A stretch of 64,000 nt of DNA from an uncultured Cytophagales bacterium (GTDB lineage Bacteria; Bacteroidota; Bacteroidia; Cytophagales; Thermonemataceae), in NCBI GenBank assembly GCA_937911505.1, contig CALEMF010000018.1, positions 1-64,000 on the forward strand, given 5' to 3'. The notes beneath the pieces were generated by a model that had not been told where the DNA came from, did not search any database, and worked only from the letters and a program-made list of their open reading frames with translations. The translations under genes were made by a program, and so were the position numbers. Positions 17,216 through 26,542 of the stretch are shown here, piece after piece (the first letter of the stretch is position 1; each line of letters begins with the position of its first letter).

Positions 17216-19066
17216 ATGGTACTGTTTATTCTTTTACCTGTAATAAGTATTCTCTTACTGTCTACGTTTATCTGGAGGCAGGAAAAATTTCAAGTAAAAG
17301 ACCCTCGCGAAAGCTTTGTCATTTCGTTGGTGATGATAGGAGGGCTCGTAGCAATCATTACAGAACTATTGAGTCTATTCAAAATCTTAGACTTTACCTA
17401 CCTCTTCACTTTCTGGACAACACTATGCCTCTTCTTAGTATACGGTATATATAAGGTTAGAAAGCATCAAAAATATTGGCCCCAGTACCAACTATCGGTG
17501 ATAGAAAAGATATATTTGTCTTTCTTAGCTCTTTTGCTTGCTTGGTTAGGGTTTTTGGCGATCTATGCTGCCCCCAATAACTGGGATGGTATGACTTATC
17601 ATCTTCCTCGTGTTATGCACTGGACGCAGAACCAAACCTTAGCGCATTATCCTACCCATAATGCTAGGCAGATTTTTAATCCTCCTTTTGCAGAAATTCT
17701 GCTATTACATACCTACGTGCTCACGGGAAACGATTATTTTGTTCAACTACCTCAATGGATCGCTTGTGTGGGATGTGTTGTCACTACCTCCTTGCTTGCG
17801 CAATATTTTGGTGCCGACAGAAGAAGGCAGATACTAATAGCCCTCTTGGTAGCCACTTTGCCTATGGGATTGTACCAGGCCACCAGTATTCAGAATGACT
17901 ACGTACTTGCTTTGTGGGTGGTAATTGCCTACTACTATTACTTCAGACTCAGAAAAGCCGTACGTATTCACTATCTTCTTTTGCTTGCGCTCTCTTTCAG
18001 CTTAGCTATTTTTACAAAGGGAGCAGGGTACATATTTATGCTACCGCTGGTGTTGCTATACCTAGTAGATTGTCTAAGAAAACGTAGTTTACGACTCTTT
18101 TACTATGGTGCATTACTAAGCCTTGTAGTGGTGGCAGTCAATATATCACATTATTCACGTAACATTGCCTTGTACGGAGAACCTTTAGGATTGATTGAAG
18201 GGAAAAAACGACACATCAATAATAGCGTTTATGGTGTCAAACCGCTCATTTCCAATATCTCAAAAACCCTGTTTTATCATGTACGCCTGAAAAATCCAGC
18301 GATGAACCAGGCCTTCGCTAATTACGTAGCAGGCTTACATCGTTTAATCAATGTAAATATTAATGACAAAAAAATAAGCGGATATACGTTTTCCGCTAGA
18401 GGAGGTGATTTCCTATATTCAGAAGACTATGCACCTTACACTACCTATACAATATTATTCTTCTCTACCTTTCTATTAGCATTAATCTACAGAGAAAGTC
18501 TCTCCGTAGTGTCTTGGCAATATGTGGGTTTACTTACGTTTATGGGTTTACTCTTTTGTGTGGTAATTGCTTGGCAATCCTTTATTACAAGGTTGACTTT
18601 ATCCATTTATGTATTGTCTACAGTCTGGGTAGGCCTTGTACTGAGTGATCTGATTAGAAGGTCTAGCAGGTATCAGGTGGTAGAAGTACTCTTTGCGGTA
18701 TTGGTAAGTATAAGCGCCCTGACCCATATATACTTTTCTGGAAATAAAAGGCTGGTTGGTGAAAAAAATCTTTTTAATACCCCACGCGATGATTACTACT
18801 TTGTACATCGGCCAGCACTGAAAGAAGGTTATGAAAAATCAGCTAAGAAGATTATAGCACGTAACTACAAAAAAGTGGGGTTAGTAATCCATGATGATGC
18901 TTGGGAATACCCTCTTTGGAAGCTACTCAGGGGACAAGAGGTAGAAATAAAACACGTTAATGTAACACATAATGCTAGTCAAAAGATAGCGCAAGACTTT
19001 CAGCCTGAGGTTATTTTTTTTCTTGGAGAGGATAACATCCCCTCTATAAAAGAAGTAAAGAACTAA
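17216..19066 (+). CDS. Polytopic membrane glycosyltransferase, GT39-like
   Basis: A 616-residue protein with about a dozen hydrophobic segments and a soluble C-terminal tail (from about 525). The first large extracytoplasmic loop has NNWDGMTYHLPRVMHW, in which the Asp matches the catalytic acidic residue of GT-C enzymes of the PMT/ArnT type, and the second half of the loop has NPPFAEILLLHTYV. Such enzymes transfer sugars from polyprenyl-phosphate donors outside the membrane. Donor and acceptor are unknown. It is preceded by a terminator and about 150 bases of non-coding DNA. Its 3' end overlaps the convergent gene at 19063 by 4 bases. Confidence 0.75.
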   Translation: MVLFILLPVISILLLSTFIWRQEKFQVKDPRESFVISLVMIGGLVAIITELLSLFKILDFTYLFTFWTTLCLFLVYGIYKVRKHQKYWPQYQLSVIEKIYLSFLALLLAWLGFLAIYAAPNNWDGMTYHLPRVMHWTQNQTLAHYPTHNARQIFNPPFAEILLLHTYVLTGNDYFVQLPQWIACVGCVVTTSLLAQYFGADRRRQILIALLVATLPMGLYQATSIQNDYVLALWVVIAYYYYFRLRKAVRIHYLLLLALSFSLAIFTKGAGYIFMLPLVLLYLVDCLRKRSLRLFYYGALLSLVVVAVNISHYSRNIALYGEPLGLIEGKKRHINNSVYGVKPLISNISKTLFYHVRLKNPAMNQAFANYVAGLHRLINVNINDKKISGYTFSARGGDFLYSEDYAPYTTYTILFFSTFLLALIYRESLSVVSWQYVGLLTFMGLLFCVVIAWQSFITRLTLSIYVLSTVWVGLVLSDLIRRSSRYQVVEVLFAVLVSISALTHIYFSGNKRLVGEKNLFNTPRDDYYFVHRPALKEGYEKSAKKIIARNYKKVGLVIHDDAWEYPLWKLLRGQEVEIKHVNVTHNASQKIAQDFQPEVIFFLGEDNIPSIKEVKN

Positions 19067-19458
19067 GGTTGTGTTTTATCACCGTGTTGGCGTACGTAAT
19101 AAGGAACTACATGTCGGTAGACAACAAAAGGCAAGGGAAGATTTTCACGAAGCGCTTTTTGTTTTAAGTAGTTAAGGGTTTTGGGGTCATTATACGCATT
19201 GTTCAAACCACCATCCAGCTCAGGAATAGAACTTGTTATCCTACCATCCTCATAAATCTTCATTTCATCACCTTGATATTCCGGAAGGTTTTTAATCATC
19301 TCTTTCACTTCTGCTGCAGTATATTGTTTTCGCTCTATGCCATTTACCACGAGAAAGCTTCTCTCTAAAATTTCATTCTCATATTTATTGATCGTATAGA
19401 AGTTCCAAGCAAATAATGCTATGATTAGAAGAAGCCAAATCAACCTTTCTTTTTTCAT
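19063..19458 (-). CDS. Small membrane-anchored hypothetical protein
   Basis: 131 residues: a single N-terminal membrane segment (about 6-23) followed by a charged soluble domain probably in the periplasm. I recognise no family. It starts 8 bases after the methylmalonyl-CoA mutase subunit gene on the same strand and is probably cotranscribed with it, though no functional link is evident from sequence. Its 3' end overlaps the convergent glycosyltransferase gene by 4 bases. Confidence 0.6.
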   Translation of the reverse strand: MKKERLIWLLLIIALFAWNFYTINKYENEILERSFLVVNGIERKQYTAAEVKEMIKNLPEYQGDEMKIYEDGRITSSIPELDGGLNNAYNDPKTLNYLKQKALRENLPLPFVVYRHVVPYYVRQHGDKTQP

Positions 19459-19466
19459 GGCTCAAC

Positions 19467-20819
19467 CTAGTTACGTAAAGCTAAGGGTGTTGTATCTAGT
19501 AGCGCTTCTTTGGGTACTTGGTAGGTACTTTGCAGCGGTTGGTCATCCTGATTGGAGTACTTATTGGTTCCTACCAATACCAGTTTCCCTGATTTGAAAT
19601 CCGCTACCTTTTGTGCTGCTGTTGCCTCTATTTGTGCTTGAAGAAAGCCATTTTTACAAATGGCCATAAAACCTCCTTGGCGCTCTGTCTCTTGGAATAG
19701 TTGCCAAGCCTTCTCACAAAGTTGCTGGGTAAGGTTTTCTATAAAATAAGCACCTGCTGCTATGTCTTCTACTTTGTGCAAGTAGCTCTCTTCTTTTAAC
19801 AAAATCGGTAAGTTACGTGCCATACGAAAAGAGAAAGTATCTCCAGAGGTGAAAGGGATATCGTAGGGCTGAACCGCTATACGATCCGCACCCCCTATAA
19901 ACGCAGCCATCGTTTCAGTAGTGGCACGAAGCATATTGTTGTAAGCCTCTTGTGGCGACTTGTTCCAAGTACTGGTTTGTGCGTAGATGAGAGGATACCT
20001 TGGCTCATCTTCAGTAGGTAAAAAACTATGCGCTACTTTGTTCCAAAGCCAACGTAAAGCTCTCAGCTTGGCTATTTCCATAAAAAAGTGACTCCCAACT
20101 GTTACCGAGAAGACTACCCGATTGAGTAACGAAGGAAGTAGACTTTCTTCTTTTGAGTAAGTATCTAAGTAGGCCACAGCCATAGAAAGCGTAAAGGCTA
20201 GTTCTTGCACGGCTTGCCCACCTGCATTATGAAAAGCGTGTCCATTGACAGTGATTGGAAGCGCAGCAAGATCAGTTGATTTTTGTAGTGTATCACCATA
20301 AGCCGCTAAGGTGGCTTCAAATGGCTTGCCTGTTTCGAGGTAATGGTGAAGTGGATCTACGTGAAAAGCAGTGAGAGATGAACGGAGAAATGCATCTTCC
20401 CAGTGTGCCGATTGAAGTGTATTCAAGACAAAAGAAGCGGCTGGAAAATTTGCTTTTGCCTTTTTAATGAAGCTGATGAGAGTAGTGGTAGGCTGTTCAT
20501 CTGCCGAAAGTATTATTAAATCAGCGCCTCCTTCTAGGGCTTCTGTAATTTGTAGAGAGGTCTCCGCTTCAGACAACAAAGAAATCTTAACGCAGCTTTG
20601 ATAACTAGGATTTGGTCGGCGACAAACCTGTTGTACTTCTTTTATGAAAGTGGTAGGCAAATCACTGCGATCATAGTAGGGCTTTACAGTAATTCCCTCG
20701 TAGGTAAGTGTTGCTAAGTCTTCAATAGCGTGGTCTTTTAACTTCTTTACCGCTTGTGCCAGCCAAGCTTCTTTATTTTGTGAACCAAACTCGGTAAAGT
20801 CAACTTCCTTTGGGGTCAT
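19467..20819 (-). CDS. mutA: Methylmalonyl-CoA mutase small subunit (MutA-like)
   Basis: A 450-residue protein of the methylmalonyl-CoA mutase family. The partner large subunit, MutB, carries the active site and B12 and interconverts succinyl-CoA and methylmalonyl-CoA. Here the TIM-barrel part is seen (for example GHAFHNAGGQAVQELAF and RIAVQPYDIPF), but the C-terminal cobalamin-binding domain with DxHxxG is absent, which fits the shortened small subunits of Bacteroidota. Start set at MTPKEVDF (20819); the 18 codons before it look untranslated. No mutB is in the window, so the partner must lie elsewhere. No B12 riboswitch-like sequence is seen upstream. Confidence 0.85.
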   Translation of the reverse strand: MTPKEVDFTEFGSQNKEAWLAQAVKKLKDHAIEDLATLTYEGITVKPYYDRSDLPTTFIKEVQQVCRRPNPSYQSCVKISLLSEAETSLQITEALEGGADLIILSADEQPTTTLISFIKKAKANFPAASFVLNTLQSAHWEDAFLRSSLTAFHVDPLHHYLETGKPFEATLAAYGDTLQKSTDLAALPITVNGHAFHNAGGQAVQELAFTLSMAVAYLDTYSKEESLLPSLLNRVVFSVTVGSHFFMEIAKLRALRWLWNKVAHSFLPTEDEPRYPLIYAQTSTWNKSPQEAYNNMLRATTETMAAFIGGADRIAVQPYDIPFTSGDTFSFRMARNLPILLKEESYLHKVEDIAAGAYFIENLTQQLCEKAWQLFQETERQGGFMAICKNGFLQAQIEATAAQKVADFKSGKLVLVGTNKYSNQDDQPLQSTYQVPKEALLDTTPLALRN

Positions 20820-20925
20820 ACAGTAATAGATTGATGAGTTTCTGGTAAAGTTATCAATTTTTGTACAACTCAATAGAGAATTTTGCTAATTTTAGCCTGT
20901 ACCAATAGAACCCACAAACAGAGAT

Positions 20926-21678
20926 ATGCGCCTTAGAAATTTCTTGCTTATCCTTTGCCTATGCTTGGCAAGTGTCTCGTGTAAGCGTACCTATCAAAAG
21001 AGCCTTGAAACAGGTGGTTTTATTATTACCGATGAACAGATCACCCCTGATAGTAGCATAGCAGCTTACATACAGCCCTTCAAAGAAAAACTAGAGGCAA
21101 AAATGAATCGTGAGATTGGTCAGGCGGCCCAACCGCTTCCTAAAAAGAAGGACATAAGCGAATGGGAATCCTCTCTAGGAAATTTTGTAGCCGATCTCAT
21201 ACTGATGGAAGCACAAAAAGCTACTAAAACAACGATTGATATGGGTGTCATTACGTTTGGTGGCTTAAGAACGAGCCTACCAGCAGGAGCCATTCAAGTA
21301 AGGCATATTTACGAGCTGATGCCCTTTGAAAATGAACTACTTGTGATTCACGTGAACGCTAGCACAGTCAAGCAACTATTTGACTACTTTGTATCCCGAA
21401 AAAATACAGCCATTGCCAATACAAAAGTATATATAACACAAAATACCTTAGCAGAAGTATTGGTAGATGAAAAGCCTCTCACTGATCGTACCTATACCAT
21501 AGCCATCTCTGATTACTTAGCCAATGGTGGTGATGACATGCACTTTTTAGAAGAACGGTCAAAGACAGAAACGCTCAACATAAAGCTTAGAGACGCCATT
21601 ATACAACATATAGAGGGTCTTCAGGTAAAAGAAGAGATGATAAAGGTAGTTGCAGAAAAACGTGTGATTGTGAAATAA
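20926..21678 (+). CDS. 5'-nucleotidase C-terminal domain lipoprotein
   Basis: A 250-residue predicted lipoprotein (lipobox LASVSC, Cys19). The rest matches the C-terminal, substrate-binding domain of 5'-nucleotidases/UshA: LGNFVADLIL, GVITFGGLRTSLPAG and the late SDYLANGGDDMHFL. The N-terminal metallophosphatase domain, which does the hydrolysis, is missing. In many Bacteroidota the two halves are separate adjacent genes, but here the next gene is apaG. It may pair with a metallophosphoesterase encoded elsewhere. It is transcribed divergently from mutA, with a 106-base gap. Confidence 0.85.
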   Translation: MRLRNFLLILCLCLASVSCKRTYQKSLETGGFIITDEQITPDSSIAAYIQPFKEKLEAKMNREIGQAAQPLPKKKDISEWESSLGNFVADLILMEAQKATKTTIDMGVITFGGLRTSLPAGAIQVRHIYELMPFENELLVIHVNASTVKQLFDYFVSRKNTAIANTKVYITQNTLAEVLVDEKPLTDRTYTIAISDYLANGGDDMHFLEERSKTETLNIKLRDAIIQHIEGLQVKEEMIKVVAEKRVIVK

Positions 21679-21704
21679 GCCATCGCAGTTTTAGAGAAAA
21701 AATA

Positions 21705-21733
21705 TTGCAAAGCGAAAAGATTTATGTATCTTT
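21705..21733 (+). promoter_or_regulatory. Promoter of apaG
   Basis: TTG (21705-21707), a 19-base spacer and TATCTTTA (21727-21734) match the Bacteroidota promoter pattern except for the last base of TAnnTTTG. Transcription would start about 25 bases before the apaG ATG at 21763. Confidence 0.55.
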
Positions 21734-21762
21734 AAATATTACCAAATTCAAATATAATAACT

Positions 21763-22149
21763 ATGGTAACACAAATCACGGATGGTGTTCGTGTGAGTGT
21801 TCAGACAGAATACCAACCAGACTACTCAAGTCCACAACAAATGCACTTTGTTTTTACCTACAAAGTAACCATAGAAAACTGTAGCGTTTATACTGTGCAG
21901 CTAATGCGCCGCCACTGGTATATTTGTGATTCTAATGGAACAATCAAAGAAGTAGAAGGCGAAGGGGTAGTAGGCAAACAACCTATTCTTGAGCCTGGTG
22001 ACACCCACGAATACGTATCAGGTTGTAATCTGAAAACAGATATAGGTAAAATGAGAGGCACTTACCTTATGGAGCGGGTAGTAGATGGGAGGAAGATAAA
22101 GGTAGGCATTCCTGAATTTACACTCATTGTTCCTCATCGATTAAATTAA
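21763..22149 (+). CDS. apaG: Co2+/Mg2+ efflux protein ApaG family
   Basis: A 128-residue ApaG, a small immunoglobulin-like beta-sandwich protein. Typical stretches are VQTEYQPDYSSP near the start, LMRRHWYICDSNG, VVGKQPILEPGDTHEYVSG and the end of the domain GTYLMERVVDG. The length is normal. Its molecular role is uncertain; it was linked to cobalt and magnesium phenotypes in enterobacteria. It is preceded by its own promoter, with the methyltransferase gene 35 bases downstream. Confidence 0.95.
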   Translation: MVTQITDGVRVSVQTEYQPDYSSPQQMHFVFTYKVTIENCSVYTVQLMRRHWYICDSNGTIKEVEGEGVVGKQPILEPGDTHEYVSGCNLKTDIGKMRGTYLMERVVDGRKIKVGIPEFTLIVPHRLN

Positions 22150-22184
22150 GACACCACATAATTTGATCAGAAAACAGACTATCC

Positions 22185-22952
22185 TTGATAAAACCCTACA
22201 TCAAATACTTAATGAAGGCAAGAGATGAACATGCCATTCATTCCCCTTTCATATTTGAGACGTATACCAAGGCCATTCGAGAAAAAACTGCCTATCCTGT
22301 TTACAAGCAGGTAGAACAGCGCCGTAAGCAGCTCCTTACTGTAGAGAAAGAGATAGAAGTAGAAGACTTTGGGGCAGGCTCCAAGATACATCATACCAAC
22401 AAACGAAAAGTTAAGAATATAGCCAAGTACTCGGCTGAGAAAGCTCCTATTGGTCAGTTACTTTACCGTTTAGTTACTTATTTCAAGCCAGCAGTGATGT
22501 TAGATTTAGGTACTTCCTTAGGAATTACCAGTAGCTATATGGCTTTGGGAAATCCTACAGGTACCTTCTATACTTTTGAGGGAGCCAAACAGATCGCTGA
22601 AATAGCTGAAGAGACCTTCCAGCAGCAAGGGGTAGAGGCACAACTCATCTTAGGTAATATAGACGAGACGCTTCCCTCTGTTGTAGAAACCCTTCAACAA
22701 GTCGATTTTGTATTTTTTGATGCGAATCATCGCTATCAACCCACATTAAATTACTTCAATATTTGTCTCAGCAAAGCACACGAAGGTAGTATATTCGTAT
22801 TCGATGATATTTACTGGTCTCGTGAAATGGAAAATGCTTGGAAGAGTATTAAAGAGCATAAAGAGGTAATGCTTACGATTGACCTCTTCTCAGTAGGATT
22901 GGTGTTTTTTAGGAAGAAGCAGCCCAAGCAACATTTTATACTCAAGCTCTAG
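22185..22952 (+). CDS. SAM-dependent O-methyltransferase-like protein
   Basis: A 255-residue class I methyltransferase of the catechol-O-methyltransferase-like type. The SAM-binding glycine loop is MLDLGTSLGITSSYMA, the acidic residue ending strand 2 is in YTFEGA, and the post-motif II region is VDFVFFDANH. The N-terminal KARDEHAIHSPFIF is common to a Bacteroidota family of unknown substrate. The frame opens with TTG at 22185; an ATG at 22212 is the alternative. I prefer TTG because the extra residues IKPYIKYL fit the family. Its 3' end overlaps the convergent PAS gene by 4 bases. Confidence 0.8.
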   Translation: MIKPYIKYLMKARDEHAIHSPFIFETYTKAIREKTAYPVYKQVEQRRKQLLTVEKEIEVEDFGAGSKIHHTNKRKVKNIAKYSAEKAPIGQLLYRLVTYFKPAVMLDLGTSLGITSSYMALGNPTGTFYTFEGAKQIAEIAEETFQQQGVEAQLILGNIDETLPSVVETLQQVDFVFFDANHRYQPTLNYFNICLSKAHEGSIFVFDDIYWSREMENAWKSIKEHKEVMLTIDLFSVGLVFFRKKQPKQHFILKL

Positions 22953-23377
22953 TCGGTGTCATATGTTTCAGGATTGCAGATAATATCTGTTACATCTATA
23001 CTGAGTCCCGAAATACCAATTAGCTTTCCTTCTTCATCATAAATAGGTTGGTAGTTGACCTTCCAGTACCTGCGATCTAACTTGAGTACATCACTAAGAC
23101 TCTCGCCTTTCAATGCACGCCGAATATTAGCCACGGCTCTCGGATTTTTTTCAAAAAATGTAAAGGCATTCTTCGTTTTCAGCTTCTTAGCTTGGATACC
23201 CATTACCTTGAGAGATTTTCGGTTGGGGAGAATAAAAAAACCGTTTTTATCAATAATAAAGGAGATGACAAAATCATTGTTAATGATTTGACGAAGTCTA
23301 AAGTTTTCTTCTTTAATGCTTAAATGTTCATCTACTAGGCGCTCACCAATTTGGTTTAAAAGCTCGTAATCTTCCAT
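22949..23377 (-). CDS. Single PAS domain protein
   Basis: A 142-residue protein with a short helical N-terminus (1-30) and one PAS domain (about 32-135), recognisable from FVISFIIDKNGFFILPNRKSLKVMG and the end strand GKLIGISGLSIDVTDI. There is no kinase, cyclase or other output domain. It may be a stand-alone sensor or adaptor that binds a small ligand and works through another protein. No partner gene is adjacent. It is convergent with the methyltransferase gene. Confidence 0.75.
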   Translation of the reverse strand: MEDYELLNQIGERLVDEHLSIKEENFRLRQIINNDFVISFIIDKNGFFILPNRKSLKVMGIQAKKLKTKNAFTFFEKNPRAVANIRRALKGESLSDVLKLDRRYWKVNYQPIYDEEGKLIGISGLSIDVTDIICNPETYDTD

Positions 23378-23734
23378 TAAGAAATAATTTTAATGATCGA
23401 TAAGCCACTGGTGAGATGTGAAGGATACTAGAAATTGAAACACACTATGCATATAAAATGCGCTTACCAGCAACTTTATTACTTATCTATATACAAACGC
23501 TGTGCAATATAGAAAATACTTCTTAACAATTTCTTAAAATACTAGATGAAAACATACGTTAGAAGGCTTTGGTTACAGAAAACAAGCAAAAATATCTAAA
23601 TTCCCTTCGAATATCCTACTATTTGTCTGTATAGTGATAAACTAATAACAAGCTGAAAAAATTGCCTAAGAGATGTAGACAAATCGGGCATAACCTTGTA
23701 AATTGAAGAGAATAAAACACGTAGCTAAAAATAT
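23378..23734. other. Intergenic region without recognised genes
   Basis: A 357-base AT-rich gap between divergent genes (the PAS protein and the patatin). It must hold promoters for both, but I find no convincing TTTG-N19/20-TAnnTTTG pair. No RNA gene, repeat or ORF is supported. Confidence 0.5.
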
Positions 23735-24754
23735 ATGGAGATCAAAAAATTAGACTTAGCCCTACAAGGAGGTGGTTCTCACGGAGCCTTCACCTGGGGG
23801 GTACTAGAACGGTTATTAGAAGATGAACGCATTGACATTGATGGTCTTTGCGGGACAAGTGCTGGAGCGATGAATGCCGTTATTGTTGCATATGGTATGC
23901 AGCAGGGGGGAAGACAAGGAGCGATTGATTTATTACAGAAGTTTTGGAAGCAAATCTCACGGCAACAACGTTTTTCTCTCTTACAACCTAGCCTCTTTGA
24001 TAGAGCCATTGGCGGAGGCGGAACACTCGATTACTCGCCGATCTATCAAATGTTTGACTTCTACACGATGCTCTTCTCTCCTTACCAGTTCAATCCACTC
24101 AACTATAACCCTCTAAAAGATATATTAGAAGACCTTATAGATTTTGATGAGTTACGCTCTTGTAAAGAAACGAAGCTATTTGTATGTGCTACCAATGTAC
24201 GTACCGGGCGTGCTAAGGTATTTACTAACGAAGAAATGAGTATCGATGCGATACTAGCCTCTGCTTGCTTGCCTTTTTTATTCAAAGCGGTAGAAATTGA
24301 CGGAGAGGCATACTGGGATGGTGGTTATATGGGTAATCCACCTATTTTCCCATTGATCGACGATCTGGATGTATCAGATATTCTTATTATCCAAATCAAT
24401 CCTATTAATATTGAGGAGATCCCTCGTACCGCTGACGAAATCCGAGACCGTATCAATACACTTAGTTTCAATACAAGCTTGATGCACGAGATGAGGCGTG
24501 TTAATTTAGTACAACGGTTGCTAGAACTAGGACTTACGATGGGCGACCCCAAGGCACGTAAACTGAATATACATCAGATTAATCCAGAAGAGCTCCTACG
24601 AAAAATGAGCGTTTCTAGTAAACTAAACGCCGACTGGAAATTTCTACTCAAATTGAAGGCTTTTGGTCGAGAGGCAGCGGGCCAGTGGCTTGAAGAAAAC
24701 TTTGAACAAATTGGTATTGCCTCTACCTGCGACCTAAGAGAAGTCTTTTTATGA
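23735..24754 (+). CDS. Patatin-like phospholipase
   Basis: A 339-residue patatin-family lipid acyl hydrolase with a Ser-Asp dyad. The oxyanion motif is LQGGGSHGAF, the nucleophile is in GLCGTSAGAMNA (Ser near residue 43) and the catalytic Asp is in YWDGGYMGNPP. There is no signal peptide and no membrane barrel, so it is a cytosolic or peripheral enzyme, unlike the PlpD-type outer-membrane patatins. The C-terminal 130 residues are longer than the core fold requires and resemble the RssA-like/DUF3734-type patatins of other bacteria. It is convergent with the permease gene 3 bases away. Confidence 0.9.
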   Translation: MEIKKLDLALQGGGSHGAFTWGVLERLLEDERIDIDGLCGTSAGAMNAVIVAYGMQQGGRQGAIDLLQKFWKQISRQQRFSLLQPSLFDRAIGGGGTLDYSPIYQMFDFYTMLFSPYQFNPLNYNPLKDILEDLIDFDELRSCKETKLFVCATNVRTGRAKVFTNEEMSIDAILASACLPFLFKAVEIDGEAYWDGGYMGNPPIFPLIDDLDVSDILIIQINPINIEEIPRTADEIRDRINTLSFNTSLMHEMRRVNLVQRLLELGLTMGDPKARKLNIHQINPEELLRKMSVSSKLNADWKFLLKLKAFGREAAGQWLEENFEQIGIASTCDLREVFL

Positions 24755-24757
24755 TAG

Positions 24758-25978
24758 CTAGCTAAACTTAATGGCTTTAATAGGTTTGATGTTCGCGATG
24801 ATAATCGTAGGAATAATAATGACGCCCATTACTAAAGTAAAAAAGCCTAGGTTCATAAGCAGGAGGTCTTGCCAATTCCAAGCGATAGGTACCGTATTCA
24901 TATAATAATTCTTAGGATCAAGCGGGATAATATGGAAGAAGTACTGTAGCGCGCATACGCCCCAACCGATAAGATTGCCCCAGAAAATACCTTTGAGTAC
25001 AATGCGGAGCCCTCTTTCAATAAAAATACGCTGAATCTGTCGGTTGGAAGCTCCTAAGGCTTTTAGGATACCAATCATTTGAATGCGTTCCATCATCATA
25101 ATGACTAATACCGCCACCATGTTGAAACAAGCCACCAACAAAATGATAGTTAAGAAAGCTACTACATTTTGATCTAGCAAAATGAGCCAGTCAAAAATAT
25201 CGATATGTTTGCGGGTAATGAGTTCTTGGCTCATATCAAAGTCAAGTTCCTCATCGAGCGCTTCTGATTTTTCTTGTAGTTGATTAAAGTCTTTTAAAAA
25301 GATTTCATAACCACTTACTAGGGTATCGCCCCAGCTATTAAGCCGTTGGATAAGACCGATATCTCCTAAGACAAACTTTTCGTCGAAGCCCTCCATGCCA
25401 GTGGCATAAATACCCACGACCTTCAGTTTTCTGAAGCGAGGCGGGTCTTGTATAAAAAAAACGAGTAGAGAATCTTTCAACTGTAAGTTGAGTCGATCGG
25501 CAATGGTACGGCTAATAACCACTTCCTTAGCGTAACCAGAAGCTGGAATTTTTACCAAGCGCCCTTCCTCTAAGTTAGGGGTAAAGTCTGCTGCGCGATA
25601 GTCTTTCCCTATTCCTTTTACAATGACACCCAAGACATTCTCATTCGCTTTAATTACACCTGCTTTCTGCCCGTAAACTTGTAAATGATCGATGTAAGGA
25701 TAGTTTTTGTAGCTTTTGTAGAGTTTTCTGTCGGTATTTATGGGGGTTTCCTCATAGGATAGATTATTACTATATTTGGTCACCTGAATATGACCACTGA
25801 AGCTAAAAATACGCCTTTTTACTTCTTGCTTAAAACCTCCCAATACAGCAAAGGCAATGGTTAGTAAAATTATACCAATGGCAATATTGGCCATGGCCAC
25901 TTTACTTACTGTAGCAGAAAAAATACTGGTATCTGAAGGAGCTGCAAGTCGCTTCGCAATTAGGCGATAGACATTCAC
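24758..25978 (-). CDS. LolE/FtsX-family ABC transporter permease
   Basis: A 406-residue inner-membrane permease of the lipoprotein-release type (LolC/LolE). One membrane segment lies near the N-terminus (MANIAIGIILLTIAFAVLGG), followed by a large periplasmic MacB-like domain and three C-terminal segments, with the signature MERIQMIGILKALGAS between the second and third. It would work with a LolD ATPase to extract lipoproteins from the inner membrane. No ATPase gene is adjacent. The frame runs to an ATG at 26065, but the residues there do not fit; GTG at 25978, giving VNVYRLIAKRL, matches the usual start. Confidence 0.85.
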   Translation of the reverse strand: MNVYRLIAKRLAAPSDTSIFSATVSKVAMANIAIGIILLTIAFAVLGGFKQEVKRRIFSFSGHIQVTKYSNNLSYEETPINTDRKLYKSYKNYPYIDHLQVYGQKAGVIKANENVLGVIVKGIGKDYRAADFTPNLEEGRLVKIPASGYAKEVVISRTIADRLNLQLKDSLLVFFIQDPPRFRKLKVVGIYATGMEGFDEKFVLGDIGLIQRLNSWGDTLVSGYEIFLKDFNQLQEKSEALDEELDFDMSQELITRKHIDIFDWLILLDQNVVAFLTIILLVACFNMVAVLVIMMMERIQMIGILKALGASNRQIQRIFIERGLRIVLKGIFWGNLIGWGVCALQYFFHIIPLDPKNYYMNTVPIAWNWQDLLLMNLGFFTLVMGVIIIPTIIIANIKPIKAIKFS

Positions 25979-26257
25979 AAGTAATACATTTTTATGAAAC
26001 TCAGTCGAAGCTACATAAAAATAACACAAGAGGCAAAAGTAGCCCTTTAAAGGCTTAGTAAACACTTACTAACACAGTAAAACACAACCTGCTATCAGTT
26101 TACTGTAATCCGAGTATTGTCAGGCTTTTAATTTAAAGTAAATTGTATCCTTTAAATAACTTCTATTTTACCATCTATATTAGCACATCTTGATACGGTA
26201 CTAAAAGAACAATGTCCTGTATTTTTAGGAGAAGAGTGCTATTTAGATGTTCAAGGA

Positions 26258-26542
26258 GTGCTTTTCGGGCGTAGGGCTATTTTTCAAGGACGACACGACG
26301 AGCAACGCTTCTTTACCTTAACTCACTCGTTTGTAAATCTCTACGAAACGCTCGTGAAATGCCTTGAAGCAGACCTCTTGTATGAAGAAGTAGTTGATGA
26401 GGCAGGCTGGAATCCTCGAACGCTTCAATGGGAAACAAAACCATTTGCTCGCTTACGTGCTAAAAAAGAAGACCGTAGCTATCAAAGTAAAAACAGCTTA
26501 AAGCTCACAAAGCTACCTTATTATGTAGAAATATATCACTAA
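26258..26542 (+). CDS. Hypothetical protein with unclear start
   Basis: A 94-residue frame from GTG 26258; I recognise no family. The same frame stays open upstream to 26156 and reads like protein (for example LDTVLKEQCPVFLGEE), yet it holds no ATG, GTG or TTG. Either an unusual start such as ATT near 26165 is used, or the gene has lost its 5' end. It is rich in Arg, Glu and aromatic residues, with no signal peptide. It lies alone between a minus-strand permease and a lipoprotein gene. Confidence 0.5.
   Translation: MLFGRRAIFQGRHDEQRFFTLTHSFVNLYETLVKCLEADLLYEEVVDEAGWNPRTLQWETKPFARLRAKKEDRSYQSKNSLKLTKLPYYVEIYH

Noticed and set aside
20820-20925. Cobalamin riboswitch before mutA
   Set aside because: The gap is only 106 bases and lacks any B12-box-like sequence or room for the fold.
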